Source: Rhyacophila brunnea
Taxonomy: Eukaryota; Arthropoda; Insecta; Trichoptera; Rhyacophilidae
Direction: 5' to 3'
Assembly: GCA_022495005.1 (NCBI GenBank)
Contig: JAGYXB010001401.1
Span: 868,001 to 932,000, forward strand
Length of the DNA stretch: 64,000 nt
A model generated the notes under the pieces. The model had not been told where the DNA came from. It saw nothing but the letters and a program-made list of their open reading frames with translations, and ran no database searches. Within the stretch, counting starts at the first letter, position 1, and each line of letters begins with the position of its first letter. Below are positions 47,173 through 59,119 of this stretch, in pieces. The position numbers and the translations under genes were made by a program.

Positions 47173-49419
47173 TATAAAGTTTTGTTTATGAATAATGTAA
47201 AATTGACTCACTAAAACAATATGAGATACCACAATATGTCCACGGAATATAGAATTTAAAGTCTCAAAGACGTAAAATAATCTTTCAAATTATGAGTAAT
47301 TAAAATTTAATTTATAATCAAAATACGACTACAACAAGAAATAATATGGAATCTTTATGAATATTCCCTTCGAATAATTTACATTTCATTAAATTTTAAC
47401 GTGACGGTTTCCTCCCCGTGGATTGTACTTTAATTGAAAGTAATGAGATTTCTAGAGAATAATTTAAAATTAAAAATGTCGGGAGATTTCGAAATTCACT
47501 TCCGCAAGACTCAGTTAAAATTTTATGGGTTCCATTTTAATACCCATGATATTACCGTGGCTTTAAATTTGATATGAAATTTTGTAATAAGGCGCCAATA
47601 AAATTTTCCATCATAAAAATAAAACTGTGATTTTGATTCGTCTGTTATACCAATAAAATAAATGTTGGTAATACAATTGATCCATTACACAGAACATGTC
47701 TGAAAACTGCAAATTTAAAATGGTATTCTATTAAAGATATAGTTGGGAGTGAGTGTGTGAGGAGAGGTTTGGTTGCTTGACTCCAATGAATAAATAGATT
47801 GGCGTGTGAAATTTATAGGACGATAAGTATTTAATGTTACTGATTCTAAATTATAATAATTGATAATTACAAAGATCGTGTCTGAGATAAATGAGGGCTC
47901 GACGGACGTTATTGCTTTGCGAAAGATTTGAATTGAATGTATTTTGATGGGTAAAAATACCTACGTTTTATATTGTTTGAATACAATGGAAGGGCGTCAA
48001 GATAGGGCTGAGGTCAGCACTTTCTTGAACGTGCTTGTTAAGCGGTCATTTGTCTTGCCTTTTCCTGCATATTTTCTTACAAAAGAATCGCTTACAAATT
48101 TGCAATTTGATTTGTTCCGTATTATACATTGTAACAAGAATTCGCGAATTAAGTGATTTGATAAAAAATATTGCAGGCTTGCGTCTGAACCAAAGGTCAC
48201 TTTGTCTAGATGACGACAAAGGTGACTTCTGGCGTACGTATTCAAACATGATTTTGATGAATGGTACATAAATAACATAGTTTACATTGTAAGTTCAACT
48301 TAATGCTATGTAGGCATTACTTAAATAAATTAAGTATGTTTGAGATTCACGATGAGCAGCCACAGAGATATTTATTTAATATCACTATCATGATAATACT
48401 TCGGCAAGACGAAAAAAAATATAAACTTAACTTAAACATACTGCGTAAAATTTAAAATATCCCGCCATTTGCTACTATACCGATATATAGCGATAATTAA
48501 CTAACATAACATTTTTTCAGGCAGTCGACGCTATACTACGCTTTGATATTTTAATATCTAAATCTCTGTCATTTTATATTATCTTGAGGTCGGGAGAGAT
48601 ATTTAGTTTGGCCTCTGGATCCTTGCCTTCTAATTTAAGCATATTCAAGACCATGCAAAATTGTGCCTGTAATAATTATTATAACTAATGTTTGTGAAAG
48701 CTCTACATAGTACATAAAACCTTTTTTATTCAAACACACCACTCCCTCGAAACGAAATCACAACAAATAGTTTTCTATCGTTTATAAAAAAATAATATTT
48801 TTATTACAGACATTTTTCGTTACATGAAAATGATTGTTTATTATCATCGTCTAAGCTCTAGGCAACTTTATTTTTAATATTCAAGAAATATTTGTATTTT
48901 GATCCATAAATGGTATGTTTAAATTATTAACTGCTTGAATTAGAGTTGAATTGAGACGATCATTTACAATCAATCCCAGTAAAAAGTATACTTATTAATA
49001 TGGTTATGAAGAGTAAAAATATATTAATTTTTGTAGGTACTATTAGTACTATCAAAAAAGAAATCGCAAATCAAAATTTAGATCGCGTTATATATACCTA
49101 TTTATATTAATTAAAAGTATGGTTAAAAAAATATACAGGAGCTATGTATCAATTATATTGCGTTTTTAAATAAAAAATAAAACACCCTTTCTCAGGTTGG
49201 TAAATAATAATTGTTGAAAAAAAAATGACAAAACCACTCCTGTTATAATAATTTGTAGTTGCAGTACCATATATTGTATATTTTTATGATTTTTATATTT
49301 TCGTATAACGCGTTGTTTTTCTAATATAAGATTCTTATAAACTATGCATAGTTTTGATACATAAATAAAGTGACAATGACCATTTTAAAAGATAAGTCTC
49401 TCATGCATAATAGTTCAGC
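47173..49419. other. AT-rich non-coding stretch
   Basis: No gene assigned. Openings on both strands at 47944-48278 are slightly less AT-rich (minus reading VSDSFVRKYAGKGKTNDRL) but have no recognised relative. Confidence 0.4.
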
Positions 49420-49660
49420 CATCCGGGATAATTTAACGCGCACAATGCCTTGAGCCTTCCATTATGAATAGTCGAGCGTCGTTTATACGGCGGTCGCCGC
49501 GACACCGTGACGTCACGACGTCGCTTCCCGGCCATTAGCTCCATAATAAATATTTCATTAGCCGGTGACTGTTAATGAAGCCGTGATCTTTATTAGACAT
49601 TATCGCGTTTACCCTCAGTCATAGCGGAGACTCAAATCCTACGCACAGTGGCGAGTACAG
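49420..49660. promoter_or_regulatory. Candidate cis-regulatory block
   Basis: A CpG-containing, non-repeat island in AT-rich DNA. It holds the perfect palindrome CGTGACGTCACG (49506-49517, a CRE-type TGACGTCA), then CGACGTCG, GTTTATACGGCGG and several ATTA/TAAT homeodomain-type cores (CCATTAGC, TTCATTAGCC, GTTAATGAAG, TTTATTAG). No ORF spans it and no second copy was seen. The enhancer role is inferred from composition and motifs only. Confidence 0.4.
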
Positions 49661-50218
49661 AGGTTTTTAAACGGGGAGAAAATGTATAACAATACGGAAA
49701 AATTGTACATTAGACATTTTCCGAGGCGGTAATATATAAATCCTGTATTTTATATGACTTTAAACGTATTGTCTAGTTTTAGGTTAGGCCTGTGGCTACC
49801 AATTCCCATAGAGATGTGTCTAGCCCAAGAACACATATCCATCGATATTTTTGTGGTTTATAATTTTCATTATCTTGATGCAGGTTTGCCTAGCGGTTGA
49901 TACTCATAAGTAATAAAATTTTTAAGTGTTCTAATTAATTATCTATTAAAATACTCGATGATGGAATGATTGATTCATTATTGACATTTATAATAACATT
50001 AACTTTATTTACGTCATCCATTTTATACATATTGTCAAATTTTATTGAAATTATTTTAATCAGCGTTCATTTAAAAACTGCCGTACATCATTATGTATTG
50101 CGTCCTGTCGTTAAATTGTCTAGATGCAAAAATTATATTATGAGAACCATCAATAAATTAAGCAATACTTAATATAATGTAACAATTAAATACTAGATAC
50201 ATGGCGGGTTGCCCTATC
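49661..50218. other. AT-rich spacer
   Basis: Nothing recognised. Confidence 0.5.
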
Positions 50219-50575
50219 CGTTCACGAACTTGAATGTTTGTAACGCGCTCGTATCAATGTACCCATATGATTTTGCGGAGAAGTAATCATGAATAGACGC
50301 TTCACGTAGCTGGGTCATGTATTCCGGGTGTTGTCAGAGAGTGCGACACTCCGTATCCTTGTGTCACAACCTCAAGGGCTTTATCGCCGTGGCTGGCCAT
50401 CCCTCACCCTGCAGCGGTGGTACAAAAGCGATCTAAGCACTGAAGGTCTGGCATGGTGGGAGCCGCCAGAGTTGGCGATGAACCGAAAGGAGTGGCGTGA
50501 GCTTGTGGTTGCCCTATGTCCCAATAGTGGAGCGTGACAGGATAAAGTAAGTAAGTAAATGATATAAAATACATA
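50219..50575 (+). mobile_element. RTE 3' fragment with inverted 5' piece
   Basis: From about 50280 the plus strand matches the last ~280 bases of the element at 30901, giving SESATLRILVSQPQGL and WPSLTLQRWYKSDLS, and ends in GTAAGTAAGTAAAT. Bases 50219-50278 match the adjacent upstream part of the same element on the minus strand (inverted CTCCGCA...GCGTTACAAACATTCAAG). About 25 bases are missing at the junction. This arrangement is the signature of twin priming. No TSD was read. Confidence 0.83.
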
Positions 50576-50906
50576 TTATAATTTTGGAGGTAAGCGGATG
50601 ATAATATGATGAAGAGATGAGTGAGGATCTGGTATGATTGTTGAGAGCTGTTGCGTGTTTGTTTGCAAATTGACTGGTACAGTTTACATGGATACAAGGG
50701 TGATACAATGTAATAATAATAATGAGATATTTATCCTGATACACGCTAATATAGAGTAGCATTTTAATTCTATCGTAATAGACTATTTATTGGGACTCTT
50801 TCAATTGAAAACTGATGAAACTGAATATCCCACGAATTTTGGTCAACCAAACGAAGTATTGGCTGACGACCTGAAAAATGCATACTAATTTATATTATTT
50901 GATGTA
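50576..50906. other. AT-rich spacer
   Basis: Nothing recognised. Confidence 0.5.
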
Positions 50907-50917
50907 AAATTGATAAT

Positions 50918-53900
50918 TATTAAACTGGCGCTAGGGGCCGTTCAGGTCCATGGCCGACTGCACAACGTTTCTCCAGGCATCTCTGTCCAGCGCTCTCTCT
51001 TCCCAGTTGACTATCCCCAGCCTTTCCGCATCCCTTTGAATGTTGTCCGCCCATCTCCGTCGAGGGCGGCCAAGAGGTCGAGTGCCAGCTGGTGTGCCTT
51101 TGTAAATCCTATAGAGAGTTCTAGATCTTTCAGATCGTACAACGTGGCCCGCCCATCTTGACCTCAGAATATTAGTGATTCTAGGTTGGTATCGGTCGAA
51201 GAGCTCAGCGTTTGTGCGGATGCGCCACCGGTGGTTCTCATTGACGGGTCCAAGTATTCTGTTTTCAAACACTTGGAGCGCCTTTTCTTGTTTTTCTGTT
51301 AAACCCCACGTTTCACATCCATACATGACGATTGGTTTAATGACCACGTTATACACCCGGAATTTCGTTTTGATGGACAGCATTTTGGACCTGAACAGAC
51401 GACTCCGCGCGAAGTACGCTGCATTTCCACTTCTCAAACGGTCAGCGAGCTCTAGGGACATTTCATTTTTAGAGGTAATGTTGGAGCCCAAGTACTTGAA
51501 GAGAGAGGTTCTTTCGAACGAGGAGTTTCTTATTCCAATGTTTCCAGAGGGTTCAATGCCTCTTGTCATTTTCAAATACTTGGTCTTTCCCACATTTACT
51601 CGTAGGTTCAACCTTTTCGCTGTGTCCTCCAGAGGAGTGAAAATATCTCTGAATTCTTCTTCAGATTTTCCGAGCACCACCAAATCATCTGCGTAGCCCA
51701 ATATTTTATGGGACCCATTCAGGGTAACTCCACCTTCTGCTTTCATAGCTTCTCTAACGGCTTTCTCAGCATTGGTGATAGGGAGTCACCTTGTTTTAGT
51801 CCTGCTGTCACCTCAAAAGATTCTGATATACAACCCTGCATATGAATTCTACTTCTGGATCCGTCCATGCATACTTTTATTATATTTATAAGTTTTGACG
51901 GTATTTCAAATTCTTTCAATATATTCCAGAGAGCTTCTCTATCAATAGAGTCATATGCGGTTTTAAAATCTACAAAGAGACAGTGTACATCTTGGGCGTA
52001 TTCCCATTTCTTTTCAAATATCTGGCGCAGTGTAAAGATTTGATCGGTAGTACTGCGGTTTCGTCTAAAGCCGCATTGGTAGTCACCAAGAATGTTTTCG
52101 GCATATGGCAGAATTCTTTTGAGAATAATGTTCGACAGAACTTTGTATGCAGTAGGAAGAAGAGAGATGCCACGGTAGTTTGCACAGTTGAGTTTGTCCC
52201 TTTTCTTGAAGATAGGACAGACCAGTGATTCTTTCCATTCTTCAGGAATCTTTTCTTCCTCCCATATTTGTTGCAGTAGCTCAAGCATGGCACTAAGAAA
52301 GGTTTCTCCTCCATGCTTGAGAAGCTCCGATGGAATATTATCGTTTTCTGCCGATTTGTTATTCTTTAAATAACTCAGTGCTCCCATCAACTCTGCCTTA
52401 TTTGGTGGCGGTATAAGAGGTTCTGCTGTCGCGATTTCTGGCGATTCCAAAGGTTCATCTGGTACAGAGCGTTGAAGTAAGTTTTCAAAATGGGACTTCC
52501 ATATGTTTAGCACTTGCTCTTTGTTTGCCACTATCTGACCCTGTTGATCTTTGATTTGTAGCGTGCTAGGTTGAAAGCCTCTTTTTTTCAAAGCTCACTT
52601 TCGAGAAGAATGATCGAGCTTTATTTCGTTTTGCTTCTTCTTCCATCTGATCAAAATAACTTTTAATGAAGCTTCGTTTGCACTTTCTCAGATGCTTTTG
52701 GACATTTTTGCACGTCTCACTATATCGTTTCTGTGCTTCTTTGCTCTGCGTATTTTGCAGATAGAGCGCTCTTTCTGCTCTTCTCTCCTCCACCATTTGT
52801 CGGCAAGTGTCGTCGTACCAAGGGCACTTTACTTTCTTAGGTGCCAGTCCTATCGAGACTTCCGCAGCTTTTACCATTCCTTCTTTTAGTCTCTTCCACC
52901 TCTCATCGATACTCCAGGCTTCTCCTTCGGTGAGTTTTACGATTTGGTTTTTTAACTCTTTTCTGTAGCTATCTCTTCCGTTTGGAGTTGTCAGCTTTTC
53001 TATATGGTACTTCACTCTCGTCTTTGCATTTGCGTGGGCTGTCTTTTTAAGTTTTTCCCTAAAGGTTGCTATCGATAAGTTGTGGTCCGTATCATAGTCA
53101 GCGCCTCTGTAGCTTCGAATGTTTTCAATAGCTTTATGGTGTCGTCTATCAATTAGAAAATGGTCAATCTGGTTAAAGGTCTTCCTATCCCTTGAATTCC
53201 AAGTCACTTTATGTATATTTTTACGAGGGAAAGTGGTACTTCGGGCGATTAAGTTTTTGGCACTGCATAAAAGAGCCACTTTTTTACCATTTTTGTTAGA
53301 ATGATCATGTAGGCTCTCTTTTCCAATAAAGGGTCTGAATACAGCTTCCTTCCCTATTTTCGCATTGAAGTCTCCTAGCACACATTTGATATCATGTCCA
53401 GGTAGCCTTTCAAAAGTCGCTTCAAGGAGATCATAGAAATCATCCTTTTCGGCCTCTTCTGAAGTCTCTGTCGGGGCATGTACATTCACAAGTAATATAT
53501 TAAACCATCTTCCTTTGATTCTGAGCACACATATGCGCTCGCTTACGGGTTCAAAAGAAAGTATAGCATCTGCTACTTCTCTGGCGACCACAAAACCTGT
53601 TCCGAAAACATGTTTCCCCTCTGTGTTTTAGCTATAGTAGATAACATGCTGTCCGACTATAAGTTCTCCGCTATCCGGCCAACGGGTTTCCTGGATGCCG
53701 GTAATTTGGACCTTATATTTTGACAGTTCTTCCACTAGGTATTGAGCTGCGCCAGCTCGGTATAGGCTGAGTACGTTCCAAAATCCTATTTGTAGTCCAT
53801 TTTTTGGTCCGGGTCGTCTATGTCCGAGGCATTGTGTAGTATTAGTAGCCTTTGGTGATTTCACGGGAGAGAGTGGTTAACCTTCTGCCCAACCCCCAAC

Positions 53901-54016
53901 CTGGAGGACCAGGTCTGTTGGTCTGCGGGAGATATTTTATTTTTCTCCTACCTTTGATTAGGGCATTCTCCTATCCGCCACCTGGAGACGCGCTCTCTAG
54001 GGGTTACAGACTCCCC
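50918..54016 (-). mobile_element. Near-full-length RTE-clade retrotransposon
   Basis: On the minus strand it runs from a 5'UTR starting GGGGAGTCTGTAACCCC (54016) to GGGGCCGT-type 3' sequence and a short AT tail. A perfect 11 bp TSD, AAATTGATAAT, lies at 50907-50917 and 54017-54027. The 3.1 kb length fits RTE elements. It encodes an AP-endonuclease and a reverse transcriptase on one broken frame. The intact TSD and only three lesions suggest a relatively recent insertion. Confidence 0.92.
50931..53876 (-). pseudogene. RTE endonuclease-reverse transcriptase polyprotein, three lesions
   Basis: The frame opens after a stop at 53877-53879; no ATG precedes the endonuclease. The N-terminal AP-endonuclease shows LQIGFWNV, GIQETRWPDSGE (catalytic Glu), VLGDFNAKIG and DYDTDHNLS. 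The RT shows NYRGISLLP, motif A FVDFKTAYDS, motif B GLKQGDSLSPM and motif C YADDLVVLG, then the thumb and the tail RWAGHVVRSE and RPLGRPRRRWADN, ending at 50931. The lesions are (1) in-frame TAA at 53628-53630; (2) a frameshift at the T7 run 52582-52588 between FFSKVSFEKK and GFQPSTLQ; (3) a small frame-breaking deletion near 51767-51770, right after motif B, removing about five residues. The catalytic residues I can check remain, but the protein cannot be made whole. Confidence 0.92.
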
Positions 54017-54027
54017 AAATTGATAAT

Positions 54028-54765
54028 GATATAATACATATTTTTCAGTAAATATTATCTTGAATTTTAACTTATTTCGAATTTGAGGAAAATAATATAA
54101 AATAAATAGCATTTTAAATTATATTTCAGAATCAGGCAAAGGTTAACTAACATATTTTTTAGTTTCTACAAAATTATGATTTTAGTTAGAAAGTTAGTCG
54201 ACGAGAAAATAAATTAGTGTTGACTTTAATTTTAAATGAATATTCAATAAAATTTACACAATATTAAGAAAAATGTAATAACCCTTAATTGTATGATGGA
54301 AACCCATTAATGTACAGATTAATTTTCTAATCGATCGTTTAATAATATTATACATTAAAAGTGGTACCTGTGAATCAAAAAAATACGTATTTTGTTAACA
54401 CATTTAGTTTACTGCAGAGAACTGCAAGTTTTCAAATGAAATTTCATTCACAGAAAAAAATATATAAAGAGTAATACAGTTTATTAATGAAAGGCAACGC
54501 ATTGCAATTAAGGATTAAGAAGATGAGGAATAAAAAGTCTGAGTGAAATATAAATTAAAAATGATTAAGAAAAGTTTCACATGTATAAACTGTAATGTAA
54601 GTATGTTAAAAAAGCATCCAGGAAAAGTGCAAACAAAACAAAAAAAAAATGCAATAGATTTACCTAACTTGGTCACTATTCTATTTTAATTAATTTAATT
54701 CTCAGCCCTTCTGTCAGGAGCAACCATTGGAAGAAACCAAGTAATGTAATTAATTTTTATGAAAT
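54028..54765. other. AT-rich spacer
   Basis: Nothing recognised. Confidence 0.5.
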
Positions 54766-54978
54766 TTAATAAAAACCCTTCTGCGCACCGCTGGGTAGTA
54801 CATCAGTCGAGCAAACATGACCGCAAATGACTTTGTTAAGACGTGGTCCTTTGAAAACTGTCGACGGGCTTGCTCTTGTAATACCCTCATTAACGAGAGA
54901 TACACTGCCCGGTTTTTGGGAGGATTTACCTTCGTATAATTGACCATTAAATTTAAAATATAATAACATAGCATGCAT
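54766..54978 (-). CDS. Uncharacterised 70-codon ORF
   Basis: An ATG-started frame encodes LYFKFNGQLYEGKSSQKPGS and later VFKGPRLNKVICGHVCSTDV, ending with QKGFY and TAA. The stretch is less AT-rich than its flanks and the composition is protein-like. A second minus frame over the same bases is also open (RQFSKDHVLTKSFAVMFARL), so the true frame is uncertain. I recognise no family. It could be an exon, a retrocopy fragment or chance. Confidence 0.3.
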   Translation of the reverse strand: MHAMLLYFKFNGQLYEGKSSQKPGSVSLVNEGITRASPSTVFKGPRLNKVICGHVCSTDVLPSGAQKGFY

Positions 54979-55928
54979 GCGACAGGTTTTTATCGAATAA
55001 CAAGTATTTATTTTGTGTAGTTATACAACTAGTCTTGACCTTTTGCCAAATCAGCTATTTGGATGACTATTAGATTATTATTTGTGGTGAACCTATTACT
55101 TCAGTCGTTTTCAAAAGTTCTCATTTTAAGGCGCCCTCTGTGTACAAGATTCATAATGTACCCTTTTATATTTTTTGTCTAGATCTCTTTAAAGATACCT
55201 CGCTATCAAAGTTTCTTTAAGAACTTTAGGACGAAAACTACTCTACTTAATAAAAATGAACTTACCAAAAGGAAAAATGTTATGGTTAAGAAAAGTGTAT
55301 TATTGTAAACGATTAGTCTATCCACGTAGGATATTGATGATTTGAATTTAGCCTGAGCATACGAAGCCACTTTGCAAAAACTCTGGAAAATGTCAGCGCA
55401 AATTGGCCTTTTTATCTTTTATAATCTGCCAATGCAATATTTTTCCTTCAGAACTACCTACCTACGCGTTGGGTTAATCGATAGATAAGTTAATACAAGG
55501 CCGCTGGAGTTTAAATATGGAGCTGGTCAAAAATGCATATTGTTTTTTTAATTTTATTAAATCAAATCGGGCAATAGAAAAATTCTGTTAATGTAGTATT
55601 CACTCTATGAGCGCTTTTATACTCCACTCAGGAGTGAATTTGAAAGTCACTTTTTTAACATAAAAAAATATTTTTAATGAATGGTGATAAGAAAGTGACA
55701 TCTTTGTTTGTCAAGGCCTTTCTAATCAATCAGGGAGCTCTATTTCTCATAATGTGCTGTGTGTCTACAGAATTAGGGATATTATATATATTAAAAAAAA
55801 TAATGTACTTAAATCGACTCACTCCCTCATTAATATTCAAAGGAGTTCAATACTTTTCTTCTTATTACAAAAAAGTGCTCTGGTGGTTTTATGCGATTTT
55901 CTCAAAACTAGATTTTTGGAATATGTGA
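54979..55928. other. AT-rich spacer
   Basis: Nothing recognised. The plus opening at 55677-55928 runs up to the next hAT-type element but is low-information. Confidence 0.4.
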
Positions 55929-55936
55929 GTTATGAC

Positions 55937-56673
55937 TAGGGATTCCAATCCCGGGATCCCGGGATCCCGAGCTATTTTTGATACCTATGAATCCCGGGAT
56001 TGATAAACATAATCCCGGGATTTCGGGATTGATTTTTTTATTCAATTTTTATGGAACATAAAATAAAAGCAAAAATATAACAGAAAAAATACTTTAATAA
56101 AAAATAACTACATTAGAAATAAACTGAGTTTGAGTAAAGTTTGATTTATACCCATGTGTAAGTTGCCAATTTATTTTATTTTTTCACATAAATTATTAAA
56201 AATGAGAAAGATTGAAAAAAACAATGCTTCGCACTTTTAACAAAGTAATTCCACCATGATCTCATACGTTTTAAGCCAGTTTCATATTTGGCTGACTAAT
56301 TAAATTTATGAAGCGGAAAGGCCATAAGTACGCCATGATTATTTGCTTTATTATTTTAAATCTCGCTAATCCATTCATTATGTCTTTACTATCAGAAACA
56401 GCAATCTCATATTAAATTCACATTATTATTTATATTACAAATTATTTACTCCATTAAACTTATGTATTTCCAAGATTGAACGTATGCAATATAAACAATA
56501 TAGTCTTAAATAGTATAAATTATACTAGATTTATTTTTGATCGATTTTATCAATGTTATTTGTGAATATAAAAAATTTATAATAACAATCGAAAAAAATG
56601 CCAATCCCGGGATTGTCAAATTGTAATCCCGAAATCCCGGGATCAGAATTTTGGATCGGGATTGGATTCCCTA
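55937..56673 (+). mobile_element. hAT-type non-autonomous element, copy 2
   Basis: TIRs are TAGGGATTCCAATCCCG at the left and CGGGATTGGATTCCCTA at the right. A perfect 8 bp TSD, GTTATGAC, lies at 55929-55936 and 56674-56681. Iterated CCCGGGAT motifs crowd both ends. The 737 bp interior has no ORF. Its inverse aligns with both ends of the copy at 15957-17086. The 8 bp duplication and TAGGG start place it with hAT. Confidence 0.92.
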
Positions 56674-56681
56674 GTTATGAC

Positions 56682-56941
56682 TCTAGGCAACTCATATCGG
56701 GAGATAATTAAATTAGTAGATGAATTCAAGTCATGCGTTTAATAATATGTTATGGCTCCGGTAGAGTAACTAGAAATATTGGGCCCCTATGGAAAAGTCA
56801 ATAGTGACCTAAAATTACTTTTTTTTCACCGGCATCGCATGTACTGCCAGATTAAATAAGTAAGTTAAAAATTCGTTATGATAGTCTCTCGGCGAGGTTT
56901 TAGTGTGGAATAATTTAAAAAAGACTTGGTTATTAGCTTTC
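56682..56941. other. Spacer
   Basis: Nothing recognised. Confidence 0.5.
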
Positions 56942-57036
56942 GCTCATTATGCAGACACATAAATTTGCCAGGCGCTGGATTTAAATCTGTGACTTACGGC
57001 ATCGGAAACAAACGTTCTGCCGCTAGGCCACCCCGC
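56942..57036 (-). repeat. tRNA-like SINE head
   Basis: The minus strand reads GGGGTGGCCTAGCGGCAGAA (A-box region) and CAGATTTAAATCCAGCGCC (decayed B box), followed by a CTGGCAAATTTATGTGT body start. The pattern matches the SINE family at 59296 (TGGCC..GCGG; CTGGCAAGTACACATA). Confidence 0.6.
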
Positions 57037-57417
57037 ATGTAATGCTTTATTATTGTTATTATAAGCTTGTCTTTTAAATAATATGTGTATGGTGAATATT
57101 TCGTGCCTCATTGTGCGCAAAATTGATAATGCTGTGTTGGCCCGTGTTCTCGTTTGAGACAATGTTGTATGCTAATAATATTATTATGAATTTGTATGAA
57201 AAGGCGCCAGTGTCAAAGCATCTTTGCTTCTTTGTATACCCAAATAACTAGTCGCCGAGTCAAATTATTAAATAGAACTTAGTATGAACGTGCTGAAGAA
57301 AGCAGTGTTTCCCAACTTTTGTTGTTTCCAAGAAGACTAAAAGACAAGACAAGGAACTCGAATGACATATTGAAAAGAACAAAATAATATGCGTAAGTGA
57401 TAAAATAAATAAAAATA
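57037..57417. other. AT-rich spacer
   Basis: Nothing recognised. The text upstream of the following repeat (about 57305-57350) is weakly like the 35775/63285 segment. Confidence 0.4.
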
Positions 57418-57865
57418 ATTACAAGATAAAAAGAACTTTTTATATGCAACATTTTTAAATTTTCTGTTGAATCATATAAACTTGACTTAACTAGCTTAAC
57501 GATCAAAAAAACTTGTGCTTGATATAAATAATTCTGTAAGTCATTTTGATATGTCATATTTGATTTCTATAATAACACACGTATATATTAATAATTTAGT
57601 TGCTAGGACCCCGGACCCCTAGCAACCAATAATGGTGTCGAAATAACTTTTCATACAAAACAGAATTAACTGAAAATGAATGCAATTCTATTTAAAGATG
57701 GCTAAAAGTATTTAAAAATGCATTGGCATCGTGTTCTGATATATTCTAAAAGTTTCAAATGTTTAGCTAGTCGGGAAGATAGTTAAAAATCGATTGCAGG
57801 ATTTGTACCGGACAAAAAACTACCGGACAAATAATAATACGAGCTAAGAAAAACGTTATAAAATA
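57418..57865 (+). repeat. ~460 bp dispersed repeat, copy 4 of 5
   Basis: It has the family landmarks. The central hairpin reads GTTGCTAGGACCCC then CCTAGCAACC. The end is GAGCTAAGAAAAACGTTATA. Confidence 0.75.
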
Positions 57866-59119
57866 TACATACTTTTTCCTGAAATATTACAAGATACCAA
57901 CTAATGGATTTTTTTACTTTACAACACGGTCATTCTGGAATGAACAAAAATATTTTTTTTTTCTAGTTCTGTAGTGTACTTTTTTCAAAGCTTTTAAAAT
58001 TTTTGAGAAATCACGAACACTGGTTTACTAAGCCTCTAAGTTTAGTGGAATTATTGATGTAAATCCCTAGGATTAAGATCAAAGGTATAACGAATATAAA
58101 TTATATTATGCAATAGCAAAAAATACCGACACATATCTTTTATATTATAAGATGCTGCGTAGATATTGAAATATACACTATGACCTTTAAAAGTATTTTC
58201 ATAAAGATTAAAAATAAATATATTTTTTAAATAAAATTTGCAAAAATTATCTGAACTTGTTATATTAAAAAAATATATTATGCCATTTTATAGACATGTT
58301 CCTATAATTAAACAGATGATTTTTCTTAAAAAAAACTCTAACAGAAGAAAAACTTCCGGGCTTAAACCTTTTCCACTCTGATCATTTTTTTTCAAAACGT
58401 ATTAGCTACTCTGATCTAAATTCGGGACTTCCTTGTAGAAGTTTAACGTAGAAAACTTGTGATGTTTATATTAAATAATAACTTAATACTAATCCAGCGA
58501 GTGAAAATGTCAATAAATTTTTCTGTAGTACCTGAATATACAAGAAAAACTCATTTTTCTAAATTTGATATTTAAAAAAAAACTTCATTACATTTGGACA
58601 CCGTGTTTGACGATTCGTATGACCATTACTGATGCAATGGGTTTTTGGTACGATTCGCAAAAGAAAAATGCTTTATTGGACTTAAATTTACTAAAAGTAA
58701 TACGTATGCTTTAAATATGTTGTATAGTCATCTATTAATTACCAATATATTATGTTCATAGTTCAGAACACAGGTAATATAACCGTAAATGGTACTTAAA
58801 TTCTTGGAGCAGATTCTTTTTATTTATCCTGTGACACATTGTAATTTTTTTCGCATGCAAACTATTAATTGGCTGTAATATTCAAAATGACGTCTGCTAT
58901 TAATTTGTTTATAAGCTACTCACGTAAAAGGGGCGTAACTTTGGGTAGAAAGTATAACCCAGCTATTGCACTAGTTTTCATCACTGTACACGGTGTTTAA
59001 CATATAACATTTACAATGTACTTACTTAATTAATGATATTTATTTTAAATGTTGTTATAAAAATAAAAATAGTTTACGATTTAAACTTTAAGTAAAACCA
59101 ATGTAACTTGCACTAATCG
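57866..59119. other. AT-rich spacer
   Basis: Nothing recognised. Confidence 0.5.

Noticed and set aside
51175..51696. 173-codon plus-strand ORF
   Set aside because: It is antisense to the RTE reverse transcriptase, whose minus-strand frame carries the recognisable motifs.
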